Assembly: GCA_031292625.1 (NCBI GenBank)
Contig: JARLGU010000028.1
Coordinates: 16,368-80,367 of the forward strand
Origin: Capsulimonadaceae bacterium
Lineage (GTDB): Bacteria > Armatimonadota > Armatimonadia > Armatimonadales > Capsulimonadaceae
Direction of reading: 5' to 3'
Length of the DNA stretch: 64,000 bases
A program made the translations under genes and the position numbers. The notes under the pieces were generated by a model that was not told the DNA's origin, did no database searches, and saw nothing but the letters and a program-made list of their open reading frames with translations. The number at the start of each line of letters is the position of its first letter. The stretch's first letter is position 1. Shown here piece after piece: positions 39,005 through 46,679 of this stretch.

Positions 39005-39250
39005 GAGATATTTGAGACCGCGATTAAGGTCTCGCGCGTACAACAAATGGCACAGCGGGCGTCAAATGTTGATTAGAATATTAGTATACTCTTTAGGACC
39101 CAGAGGCGAGCCTGCGAGGCGCAAAACCGCAGCGGAGCGCGACCGGCCGCGATGATTATTCCGTCGCCCGCCTGGCGCTGCGTCCGCCCGTTGCCGACGC
39201 TTGAAAGGCGTAAGGCAAAAAGCGGCGCATTGACAGATCGTGAGCCGCCG

Positions 39251-39261
39251 TGTTACGATAA
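39251..39261 (+). promoter_or_regulatory. LacI operator candidate upstream of the LacI gene
   Basis: TGTTACGATAA, with arms GTTA and TAAC around CGA (near-palindrome), is the second copy of the 10-mer in the pilin promoter. It lies 43 bp before the LacI start and suggests autoregulation. Confidence 0.45.
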
Positions 39262-39303
39262 CGTGTCGCTTCGTGCCGCTTGCCGGAGCTCACGCCTTCA
39301 ACA

Positions 39304-40365
39304 ATGGACATCAAACGCCCTGTTTCCAAAACCGCAAGCCTGCGGGACGTCGCCGCAAAAGCGGGGATCGGCATCGCAACAGCCTCCTCGGTTCTCAATG
39401 GTTCGCGCAGCAACACGCGCGTGTCCGAGGCGACGCGCAAGAGGATCGTCGACGCCGCGCGAGAGCTGCGTTATCATCCCAACGCCGTCGCGCGAGCCCT
39501 TGCCGGCCATCCCACGAAGACGTTGGGGGTCTTGTTTGGCCTTCCGCGCGTCACGATCGCCGAGTCAAATCCGTTTGCCTTCGCGGTCATCGAGGGGATC
39601 TTAGCGGGCGCGGCGAAGGAGGGTTACAACGTAACTCTCTTCACGGAGCCATGGGTTGATGCCGCGCAGTCTCTCGGCAAGATGCGGGACGGCCGCGTCG
39701 ATGGCGTTATCGTCATTGCAGCGTCTAGCCAGTCGGACATACTCCCGACTCTGAGCGAGTTCGGCGTCCCTGCGGTAGCGCTTGCCGCGGCGGCGTCTGA
39801 CTCTCCCGTTCCCGCCGTTGACGTGGACAACCATGCGGGCTCACGGATGGCCGTCAACCATCTTCTCGAGCTAGGTCACCGCCGGATCGCGCACCTTCAA
39901 GGGGACGATACGCTCAGCAGCGCGGTCAGAAGCCGGGACGGTTTCTTGCAGGCGCTGCGGGATGCCGGCATTGAGGCTGCGGAAGGTTATGTTCCTGCTG
40001 GAACGTACGAGGAAAAGTCCGGATACGAGCGCGCCATATTTCTCTTAGAGCGTCCCGATCCGCCCACCGCGATTGTTGCGGCAAACGACGTTCTGGCAAT
40101 CGCCGCGATCCAGGCCGCTCACGACCGCAACGTGCGCGTGCCGGAAGATCTGTCGGTCGTTGGATTTGACGATATTCCAATGGCTGCGTTTATCGATCCG
40201 CCGCTTACGACGGTCCATCAGGATCTTCTAGGCATGGGGACGAAGGCGGTTCGCGTGCTTATGCAGGTCTTACGCGGCGAAGCGACTCCCGGCGAACCGT
40301 TTCTGTTTATGCCCGTACTCGTCGTGCGGAAGTCGACGGCCGCTCCTGCCGTTCAGAGCTTGTAG
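39304..40365 (+). CDS. LacI-family transcriptional regulator
   Basis: 353 residues from the ATG at 39304. The N-terminal LacI helix-turn-helix is clear: ASLRDVAAKAGIGIATASSV, then NGSRSNTRVSEATRKRI, with the hinge helix NAVARALAG. The sensor domain shows the usual DGVIVIAAS, PAVDVDNHAGSRMAVNHLLE, GHRRIAHLQGD and LSVVGFDDIPMAAFIDPPLT. LacI proteins of this type repress sugar-use operons until bound by a sugar. It is divergent to the pilin-glycosidase operon at 35552-38878 and the shared TGTTACGATA sites support that as its target. Confidence 0.92.
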   Translation: MDIKRPVSKTASLRDVAAKAGIGIATASSVLNGSRSNTRVSEATRKRIVDAARELRYHPNAVARALAGHPTKTLGVLFGLPRVTIAESNPFAFAVIEGILAGAAKEGYNVTLFTEPWVDAAQSLGKMRDGRVDGVIVIAASSQSDILPTLSEFGVPAVALAAAASDSPVPAVDVDNHAGSRMAVNHLLELGHRRIAHLQGDDTLSSAVRSRDGFLQALRDAGIEAAEGYVPAGTYEEKSGYERAIFLLERPDPPTAIVAANDVLAIAAIQAAHDRNVRVPEDLSVVGFDDIPMAAFIDPPLTTVHQDLLGMGTKAVRVLMQVLRGEATPGEPFLFMPVLVVRKSTAAPAVQSL

Positions 40366-40587
40366 CGAAGATAATTAAATTTCTTTGCGGCACGGTGCTC
40401 TTTGAGCGTTATCTGATCGCATCTCCTACGCTTCGTGGGAAGAGATCCCAGTAGAATCCGTCATTTCGATGGTACGGAACGACCTTGATCGAGCTATAGT
40501 GTCTTTAGGGTGCAATGAGGCAAATCCCGGCCCCCTCGCGCGCATCTCGCGCCGTCGATCCGAACGCGGATCGAGGAGGAAGACGAC

Positions 40588-41388
40588 ATGGTACTCACAG
40601 ACCAACAAGTACGGTTTTACAATACATTCGGATACCTGGAATTTAGGCAGCTTTTTACCGTCGCGGAAATTGCTGAGTTCGCAACGGCCTTCGACGAGGC
40701 AATGAACTCAACGGGTAAAGACGTCGGCGTGCCTGGTCAGGTTCGTCGCCTTCTGGATGCCCCGATCGAGCATAGCCGGGTGACGTGCGCCCTGCTTGAC
40801 GACGAACGAGTGACTAGCATCGCGTCGGCGCTCTTGGGCAAGGATTTTAATTATGCCGGCGGCGACGGCACGCTTGACGCCGGTGATACAAGCTGGCATA
40901 TCGATGGTAACTGGGGCGAGCATTTCGCCGCAAAAATGATCTTCTTTCTCGATCCCGTGCGTCGCGACACCGGCTGTCTGCGCATCGTTCCGGGCAGCCA
41001 TAGGCCGGATCACCACATTCGCGCGTATCGCCTGGATCCGAACCGGTCGGAGCAGCAGTTCGGCATCGACCCGCGCGACTTCCCAGGCAACGTTCCCCTC
41101 GAAGCCGATCCGGGAGACGTGATCATATTTAACCATGACCTGTTTCACGCCCTGTTCGGCGGTAACGCCCATCGACGCGAGTTCACGATTAACCTGACCA
41201 AGAAGTGCCACAATCAGGTCGACCTGATGACGCTTCGCGAGTATTTGCGCTTTAACGTCGGGACTCGCTCGTGGGGATCGATGTATACGAGCTTGATGCT
41301 CGAGACCGCCGATCCCGAGCGCCTGACGCACCTCGAACAGGTGCGCGACCTGTACGACCAGTTGAGCAAGGCGCCGGTCGCGCTCTGA
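40588..41388 (+). CDS. phytanoyl-CoA dioxygenase (PhyH) family protein
   Basis: 266 residues, ATG preceded by GAGGAGG. The Fe(II)/2-oxoglutarate dioxygenase triad is visible: HID in SWHIDGNWGEHF (His-x-Asp) and the distal His in FHALFGGNAHRREFT. The C-terminal Arg for 2-oxoglutarate is probably in HRREFTINL. Bacterial members hydroxylate varied small molecules; the substrate here is unknown. A terminator directly follows, and the gene stands alone. It is not closely similar to the other PhyH-like protein at 45175-46077. Confidence 0.85.
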   Translation: MVLTDQQVRFYNTFGYLEFRQLFTVAEIAEFATAFDEAMNSTGKDVGVPGQVRRLLDAPIEHSRVTCALLDDERVTSIASALLGKDFNYAGGDGTLDAGDTSWHIDGNWGEHFAAKMIFFLDPVRRDTGCLRIVPGSHRPDHHIRAYRLDPNRSEQQFGIDPRDFPGNVPLEADPGDVIIFNHDLFHALFGGNAHRREFTINLTKKCHNQVDLMTLREYLRFNVGTRSWGSMYTSLMLETADPERLTHLEQVRDLYDQLSKAPVAL

Positions 41389-41410
41389 CGACAGGTTGAC
41401 GAAAAACACG

Positions 41411-41457
41411 AACACGGCGACCGCCCCGAAGCGTTGGGATCGGCCGCCGTGTTTTTT
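41411..41457 (+). terminator. rho-independent terminator of the PhyH gene
   Basis: AACACGGCGACCG (41411-41423) pairs, with one mismatch, with CGGCCGCCGTGTT (41441-41453) and is followed by TTTTT. Confidence 0.85.
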
Positions 41458-41496
41458 GTTGGCGCTTTACGAGACTTAGGCGGTCGCCTTGCCTAC

Positions 41497-42453
41497 TCAG
41501 CTGACGACGTTTTGAGGATGGCCGCCTAGCCACGCCTCGATATTCCCGGCGGCGACATTGACAAGCGCCGCGCGGGTTTCGGGCGCTGCCCAGCCGATAT
41601 GCGGCGTAATGACGCAATGCGGCGCTGTTAGAAGCGGATTGTCCGCGGCGGGCGGTTCCGTGGAGAGTACGTCGGCTGCGTAGCCGGAGATTGTCCCATG
41701 CAACAGCGCATCCGCCAGGTCTCGCTCGTTAACCAACCCCCCGCGGGACGAGTTGACGATCAATGCCGTAGGCTTCATGCGTGCAACGAGCGCGGCGTTG
41801 ACGATCTCTCTCGTTTGGGACGTTAGCGGCATATGCAGTGAGAGTACGTCCGCCATGGTGAGAGCTTCGTCGAGCGGCAGGCGCTCGTAGGGGCTCGCCC
41901 CGGATGCTTCGCGCCCAGGAAGTTGCGCAGCGATGACCCGCATGTCCAGCGCCGAGAGAATGCCGGCCACGCGCCGCCCAATGCTGCCCATTCCGGCGAT
42001 AACCGCGACCTTGCCGGCGAGTTGGACGAGCGGGCTCGTCCAGTAAGAGAATGTCTTCGACCGGCTCCAATCGCCCGCGCGCACCTGATCTCCGTGAGCG
42101 CCTGCGTGATGCGTCAGTTCCATGAGCAGTGCAATGGCCGTTTGTGCGGTGAAGGCGGCGCTGTAGGCGGGCACGTTGCACACCGTAATGCCGCGTTGTT
42201 TCGCCGCCGTCACGTCCACGACGTCGTAACCGGTAGCCAGTACGCTCGCCAAACGCAGAGCGGGGGCGGTTGCGAGCGTGTCTGCTGTGAGCCGGACTTT
42301 GTTCGTCAAGACGACGTCCGCGTCGCGGATGCGCGCGGCGGTTTCCGCTGGCGATGTCGAATCGTACATGACCAGTTCGCCAAGCGCCGCGATCCGGGAC
42401 CAATCGAGGTCGCCGGGATCCAATGGCAGTCTATCGAGTACGACAATTTTCAT
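41497..42453 (-). CDS. D-2-hydroxyacid dehydrogenase (NAD-binding)
   Basis: 318 residues from the ATG at 42453, which starts MKIVVLDRLPLDPGDLDW; a frame extension to 42561 lies inside a MITE-like element. It has the Rossmann motif VAVIAGMGSIGRRVAG, the catalytic Arg in NSSRGGLVNE, Glu in the PPAADNPLL region and the His of HCVITPHIGWAAPETRAAL. These are family landmarks of glycerate dehydrogenase/hydroxypyruvate reductase-like enzymes, which reduce 2-keto acids or oxidise D-2-hydroxy acids with NAD(P). Exact substrate unknown. Confidence 0.9.
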   Translation of the reverse strand: MKIVVLDRLPLDPGDLDWSRIAALGELVMYDSTSPAETAARIRDADVVLTNKVRLTADTLATAPALRLASVLATGYDVVDVTAAKQRGITVCNVPAYSAAFTAQTAIALLMELTHHAGAHGDQVRAGDWSRSKTFSYWTSPLVQLAGKVAVIAGMGSIGRRVAGILSALDMRVIAAQLPGREASGASPYERLPLDEALTMADVLSLHMPLTSQTREIVNAALVARMKPTALIVNSSRGGLVNERDLADALLHGTISGYAADVLSTEPPAADNPLLTAPHCVITPHIGWAAPETRAALVNVAAGNIEAWLGGHPQNVVS

Positions 42454-42478
42454 GGTGGGAGAATCCGGTCCTTTGAGG

Positions 42479-42725
42479 GTGTGTAATAAATTGGCGTAAT
42501 GCGAGAAAGATTCAGGACGGCTCGTGCCGCCGGGGCACTTTTTTGCCCGCGCCACGTTCACGGCGGTGATTTACGATGCCTCGTCGGCACGCGTACGGCC
42601 TTTTGCCTCCAGCGTCCGATCCCAGCGCACATCGGTAAGCGGTGAAAGCGCTGTCATGGCCCTATTTCAAAAATTGCCCCGGCGGCAACAGAGCCGTCTT
42701 ACAAACCCTTTCGATTTCTTACACC
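42479..42725 (+). repeat. MITE-like element, copy 3
   Basis: 247 bp. The left end GTGTGTAATAAATTGG and right end TTCTTACACC form the terminal inverted repeat. Next to the ends GACGGCTCGTGCCGCCGGGG (left) pairs with CCCCGGCGGCAACAGAGCCG (right). This is the copy with the best-preserved symmetry. It ends 25 bp upstream of the dehydrogenase start. The following 160 bp to 42888 hold nothing recognisable. Confidence 0.8.
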
Positions 42726-42888
42726 GGCGCCTAGACAAGGAGATAGGACTTGCGCATGATTGGCGCTGACTGGTTGCCTATTCGTAAATAGATAGGATTT
42801 AAGAACGCTCCGTGGTCATCGTTTTTTCTTGCGCTTCGCGACGTGAGATCGATATGTTGAGTGTTTTTGTCAAAGCGCAAAAGGGAGC

Positions 42889-44700
42889 TTAACGCGCCGC
42901 GCTTGCCATGAGATCAGGGTCCGTGCTGAGTATCACGGAGATCTTCGCGTCGGTCACCATGTCCGGCAAGTCGATGAGTAGCTTGGTGATCCCCTTGTTC
43001 TCATTCTGCGGCGGCGCTTGCTCCGCCGACAAGGCTTGGAACTGCGCGCCGAGCGGCTGCAGGATGCGCGCATAGAGCTGCTTGCCGTGCAGGCTGAGCA
43101 CGGCCGTTGCGCCGTTTATCTGGACGGTTGCCGCCGTATGGACCTGCCAGCGCACCGAGACCGGCGCGGGCGCTTCGATTTCATCCTGTATCACGACGCC
43201 TTGACCGTTGCCAACGAGCTGTACCGACCGAGAGACGTGGCTCGCGAGCGGGGCGTACGCCTGCGTTAGGTCGGCTTCCGCGAACGGCAGCGGGGTTGTT
43301 TGGAACTTGACGATTGGCGCGGCGGCTTTCGTCGATTGGTTTTGCCCATTGATCACCAGAGTGTTTTGGCCGTTTGTGCCTAGCCTGTAATAGGTGAATC
43401 GCTCCTTGCCGAAATAGCCTGGCATGTCGTAGTTGTCAGCGCCAAGGAGTTGGACCCATCTTTCGCCGAGGGCATCGAGCACGAAGCTGCCGATATCGAG
43501 GTGCGAGTGATTCGCTTTATTGTCTCCACCCTTGAACGCAACGTACAGGGCGTTGGGCTCGTCCCAACTCGAGCGCATCGTTGCGACGTTGACTTGCTTG
43601 AAGAGCGCGTTCAGAGGGAGGTGCGCGTCGGCAGGGGAAACGGAGGCAGGCTCGTACCAGAAAAGGGCGAGCGGATTGTGCTCATGTCCGCCGTGCAGGG
43701 CCGACCACGCGAATACAGGTTGACGATATCGCCGGGAGAGGGCCATGGACTCGGTGTATGTGCCGACGCCCGACCCGGCATCCGCGAAATTGAACGACTT
43801 GTTTGTCGGGCCTGTCATATAGATACGGTAGTAGCCGGTTTGCGCGAGCCCGGGCATGTCGCTGAAGCCCCAATCGGTTCCGAGCGCCGTCTGTAGGGCC
43901 GCGAGACCGAGGACAGCGTACTGCGTGGCATATTCCCAGTAGCCGGGTCCTTCGGGCCATCCGCCATCGGGAGCGTAGGTTGCGAGCGCTATGGGCATCG
44001 AGGCGCGCACGTTTGTGAGAATGGCTTTTGCCAGATCGGGCTCATCCTCCGCCACGGCAAGCGCGCCGAGGAGCATGCCTCCGTTGCAGACAAGATTCCA
44101 GTTGTGCGAGACTTTCGGCCACCAGGGTGATGGGCCCTTGCCGTTGTAGGAGTCCAGCCCAGGCTTAAGCCCTTTCTCGACGATCGATTGGCGGATAGAC
44201 GCGCGCTCTTCCGGCGAGAGGGCGTTGTATAACCAATCGTAACCGATCGCCACGGCCGCGGTCATCTCGGCCGTATCCAGAAAATGCTGCGGATGCCAAT
44301 CCTGGAAAGCGTCTACGGCCGCGATCTCCTGGCGCGCTCTGTCCAGCCAGCGCGGATCATGGTCGATCCTGTACAATCCGGCCAGCAGCGTGATCCGTCG
44401 CAATGCGGTCCGGCTCTTGTCGAGGAGGCGCGGGCCTTTGAGGACGTACTCCACCGGAGGCTGCGAGAGGATTTGAGTTCCCTCGGCCTTCATTCCCGCC
44501 AGGATCGTCTGCGCGGCGGTATCCGTCCCGAGCACTTCCTGAGCATGGGCCACATCGCTATCGAGTGCGAGCAAGCGGGGATGAGCCGGACGCAGCGCGC
44601 CGAGCGGCTGGGCGTCCTGAGCGAAGGCGGGAAGCGTAATGGCGGCGATCGACAGCGCAACGACCGCAAGACCGTGGAGGAATAGGGAGGACCGTTTCAT
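42889..44700 (-). CDS. secreted alginate-lyase/heparinase-type polysaccharide lyase
   Basis: 603 residues from the ATG at 44700; the longer frame lacks a signal peptide. MKRSSLFLHGLAVVALSIAAI is a signal sequence ending at AFAQ. The N-terminal alpha/alpha toroid has GYDWLYNALSPEERASIRQS and VSHNWNLVCNGGMLLGALA, the C-terminal part is heparinase II/III-like (KGGDNKANHSHLDIGSFVLD, with the conserved His pair). Such proteins cleave uronic-acid polymers by beta-elimination; the target glycan cannot be named. No terminator is visible after the gene. Confidence 0.82.
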   Translation of the reverse strand: MKRSSLFLHGLAVVALSIAAITLPAFAQDAQPLGALRPAHPRLLALDSDVAHAQEVLGTDTAAQTILAGMKAEGTQILSQPPVEYVLKGPRLLDKSRTALRRITLLAGLYRIDHDPRWLDRARQEIAAVDAFQDWHPQHFLDTAEMTAAVAIGYDWLYNALSPEERASIRQSIVEKGLKPGLDSYNGKGPSPWWPKVSHNWNLVCNGGMLLGALAVAEDEPDLAKAILTNVRASMPIALATYAPDGGWPEGPGYWEYATQYAVLGLAALQTALGTDWGFSDMPGLAQTGYYRIYMTGPTNKSFNFADAGSGVGTYTESMALSRRYRQPVFAWSALHGGHEHNPLALFWYEPASVSPADAHLPLNALFKQVNVATMRSSWDEPNALYVAFKGGDNKANHSHLDIGSFVLDALGERWVQLLGADNYDMPGYFGKERFTYYRLGTNGQNTLVINGQNQSTKAAAPIVKFQTTPLPFAEADLTQAYAPLASHVSRSVQLVGNGQGVVIQDEIEAPAPVSVRWQVHTAATVQINGATAVLSLHGKQLYARILQPLGAQFQALSAEQAPPQNENKGITKLLIDLPDMVTDAKISVILSTDPDLMASAAR

Positions 44701-44802
44701 GGAGGAGTGTTCTCCGAATCGGCAGTGGGAACCTCCTTCACTTAAAGGGAGCGCGTATTCCCGCACGTGAGATTTTAGGCGTACGGTCCACGAAACCAAA
44801 CA

Positions 44803-44826
44803 CCCCCGCCGGAAAACCGGAGGGGG
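44803..44826 (-). terminator. rho-independent terminator of rpsU
   Basis: On the minus strand CCCCCTCCGG-TTTT-CCGGCGGGGG, followed by TGTTTGGTTT, about 15 bp past the rpsU stop. Confidence 0.8.
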
Positions 44827-44841
44827 CGCTTTGAATAGCGA

Positions 44842-45039
44842 CTACTCGTTGGAGGTGCTGTTCTTTAGCTTCTGCTTACGCTTTGCCGCGGCGATCTGCT
44901 TTCGCTTGCGGTCGCTTGGCTTCTGATATTCATAGTGCTCGCGCGCTTCGCGAAGAACGCCAGTCTGCTGAATCTGCTTCTTGAATCGCTTCAGAGCCTG
45001 ATCCAACGTCTCGTTCGGCTTAACTTGAACCTGCGTCAA
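44842..45039 (-). CDS. rpsU: small ribosomal subunit protein bS21
   Basis: 65 residues with a TTG start, GGGGTGAATAAG upstream. The protein TQVQVKPNETLDQALKRFKK followed by the basic tail YQKPSDRKRKQIAAAKRK is plainly bS21. It binds the 30S platform near the anti-Shine-Dalgarno sequence. Monocistronic, with a perfect promoter and its own terminator. Confidence 0.95.
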   Translation of the reverse strand: MTQVQVKPNETLDQALKRFKKQIQQTGVLREAREHYEYQKPSDRKRKQIAAAKRKQKLKNSTSNE

Positions 45040-45092
45040 ACTTATTCACCCCTTTTAACCACGCATCGGCATTGACATTGAGTGCAGGTGGC

Positions 45093-45121
45093 ATTATACC
45101 GCGATGCCGTCCAACTGTCAA
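45093..45121 (-). promoter_or_regulatory. consensus promoter of rpsU
   Basis: Minus strand TTGACA (45121-45116), 17 bp, TATAAT (45098-45093): perfect consensus, as expected for a ribosomal protein. The leader to the TTG start is about 45 bases. Confidence 0.9.
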
Positions 45122-45174
45122 TCAAAATTCACCAGGCGATCAGGGCGATCGCACTCGTTCGTAGGACATCCCAT

Positions 45175-46077
45175 TCAGCTGCGGGCGGAATTTGTGTTGG
45201 AACCCGCGGCGGTTTCCTTTGCGTCCCGATCGCAAGCGTTTTGCGTCCGCTGCTTCCAGTAGTATTGATGCCGATCCGATTTCCAGCCGGCGTAGAGAGC
45301 GTCCCACGTGTTCCTGCCATGGTGCGGTTCGAGCGACGCAGGGTCGATTGGTTGACTCTGCCCCTGGAATCGATAGTCGACCGAAATGCGCAGTCGATCC
45401 TCCGTGAGATTCGGCAGTCCCTTGTGTACGAGCAAGCTGTGGAAAACGATCACGTCGCCGGCCTCGAAATCCGACGCCGTCCACGTGTACGGCAAGGTAT
45501 CCGTGTCGATCCCCTTGCCCCCAGCGCCGAGGGCATCGCGAGTGGGGAATATGCCGCTCGTGTGCGACCCGGGAAGCACGGCAAGGCTGCCGAGGGTCTG
45601 GGGGCAGTCGGAAAGCGGTATCCACGCTGTCCAGGTCTCTTCGGTCCCGCGAATATGGATAAAGTCCTGGTGCGCGGGCGTCGAATATTGCACAACCTTG
45701 GGAAAGATAATCCGCGCGATAGTGCGTGGATGAACGAGGGTTGGCTCGCCAAAGAGCGCGTCGAAAATGCCGATCAGCTTCGGAGTGTGCGCAAGTGCGT
45801 GGAAATCTTCGAGCGCAAGCACTTTTTCGTACACGTCGAAAAACGTGGGCTGGCCTTCAATATGCGCGACGCCATTCGCCGCAATCCCGTCGGCCGGATC
45901 CGTTCCGGACTTCAGCCATCGGTGATCCTCGCAGATCGCGAGGATCTGCGCTCGGACGTTCGCGAGTTCGGCCGGATCGATCAATTCGCGGAAAAAGAGA
46001 TACCCCTCTGCGCGCGCCTTGTCGCGCAGCTTTTGTGGCTGGTGCATCAAATCGTTTGCTATCGAAAATGGCTCCAT
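45175..46077 (-). CDS. phytanoyl-CoA dioxygenase (PhyH) family protein
   Basis: 300 residues from the ATG at 46077, with GAGGGGAGGG upstream; an extension to 46266 has no support. The N-terminus is KLRDKARAEGYLFFRELIDP, as in PhyH enzymes. Iron ligands: His/Asp in PAHQDFIHIRG and the distal His in FHSLLVHKGLPN; Arg in RLRISVDYRFQG binds 2-oxoglutarate. Substrate unknown. The C-terminal 25 residues are basic and Ser/Asn-rich. It is separate from the PRC-barrel gene by 189 bp and probably monocistronic. Confidence 0.85.
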   Translation of the reverse strand: MEPFSIANDLMHQPQKLRDKARAEGYLFFRELIDPAELANVRAQILAICEDHRWLKSGTDPADGIAANGVAHIEGQPTFFDVYEKVLALEDFHALAHTPKLIGIFDALFGEPTLVHPRTIARIIFPKVVQYSTPAHQDFIHIRGTEETWTAWIPLSDCPQTLGSLAVLPGSHTSGIFPTRDALGAGGKGIDTDTLPYTWTASDFEAGDVIVFHSLLVHKGLPNLTEDRLRISVDYRFQGQSQPIDPASLEPHHGRNTWDALYAGWKSDRHQYYWKQRTQNACDRDAKETAAGSNTNSARS

Positions 46078-46266
46078 GTTTGCCCTCCCCTCAGAATTGT
46101 GTTCCAGCTTACCATGGGGATCCGTCCATCGGGAATGGACGGAGGCGAGAATCCCTGGAGCGAATCGGGGCGTGGGGCGGAGCCAGAGAAACGAGCGCAA
46201 AATCTTGGCGCGCCGGCGACTGATGCAAGCGGTGGGGCGTGCAGGAAGGCTAGGGCCTTGCGCCAT

Positions 46267-46605
46267 CTATGCCGCCGTCGGGGGCGTTTTTAAATCAGGG
46301 CACTGCCACGGCGTCTCGCCCGCGAGATCGTTGCCGCCTCGAATGGCAATCGTAGAGCCCGCCTTCATGACGAGGTGTTCGACGGGTATCAGGTGCTTTC
46401 GCGAGCCAAAGAGCGTCTTACACTCGACTTCGACGAATACGACTCTGCCATTATCGTGGCTGACCACGAACTCGCGGATCGTGCCAATGGGCTTGCCGTC
46501 CGAATCGTGGACTTGCTTGCCCCGAATATCATGCTCCGGTGAGAGAGTGAGCGGCAAATCGCTCAGAAAATGTAGGACGTTCTCGTCGTGAAGAGATGTG
46601 CTCAC
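46267..46605 (-). CDS. PRC-barrel domain protein
   Basis: 112 residues from the GTG at 46605, with AAAGG eight bases upstream; an upstream start at 46686 overlaps the end of the neighbouring gene. The PRC-barrel (HDIRGKQVHDSDGKPIGTIR, VVFVEVECKTLFGSRKHLIP) is a small beta-barrel found in photosynthetic reaction centres, RimM and many stress proteins of unknown role. No membrane segment. Confidence 0.75.
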   Translation of the reverse strand: MSTSLHDENVLHFLSDLPLTLSPEHDIRGKQVHDSDGKPIGTIREFVVSHDNGRVVFVEVECKTLFGSRKHLIPVEHLVMKAGSTIAIRGGNDLAGETPWQCPDLKTPPTAA

Positions 46606-46679
46606 TGGGACAACCTTTCTTCCCTGATCCGGTCCAGCCGATCGCGCGATAGCGAGCATTACCCAAAATCCGTCAGTTG

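Noticed and set aside
45082..46293. 403-residue plus-strand frame
   Set aside because: Antisense to the PhyH-like gene, which has iron ligands, a ribosome-binding site and a fixed start.
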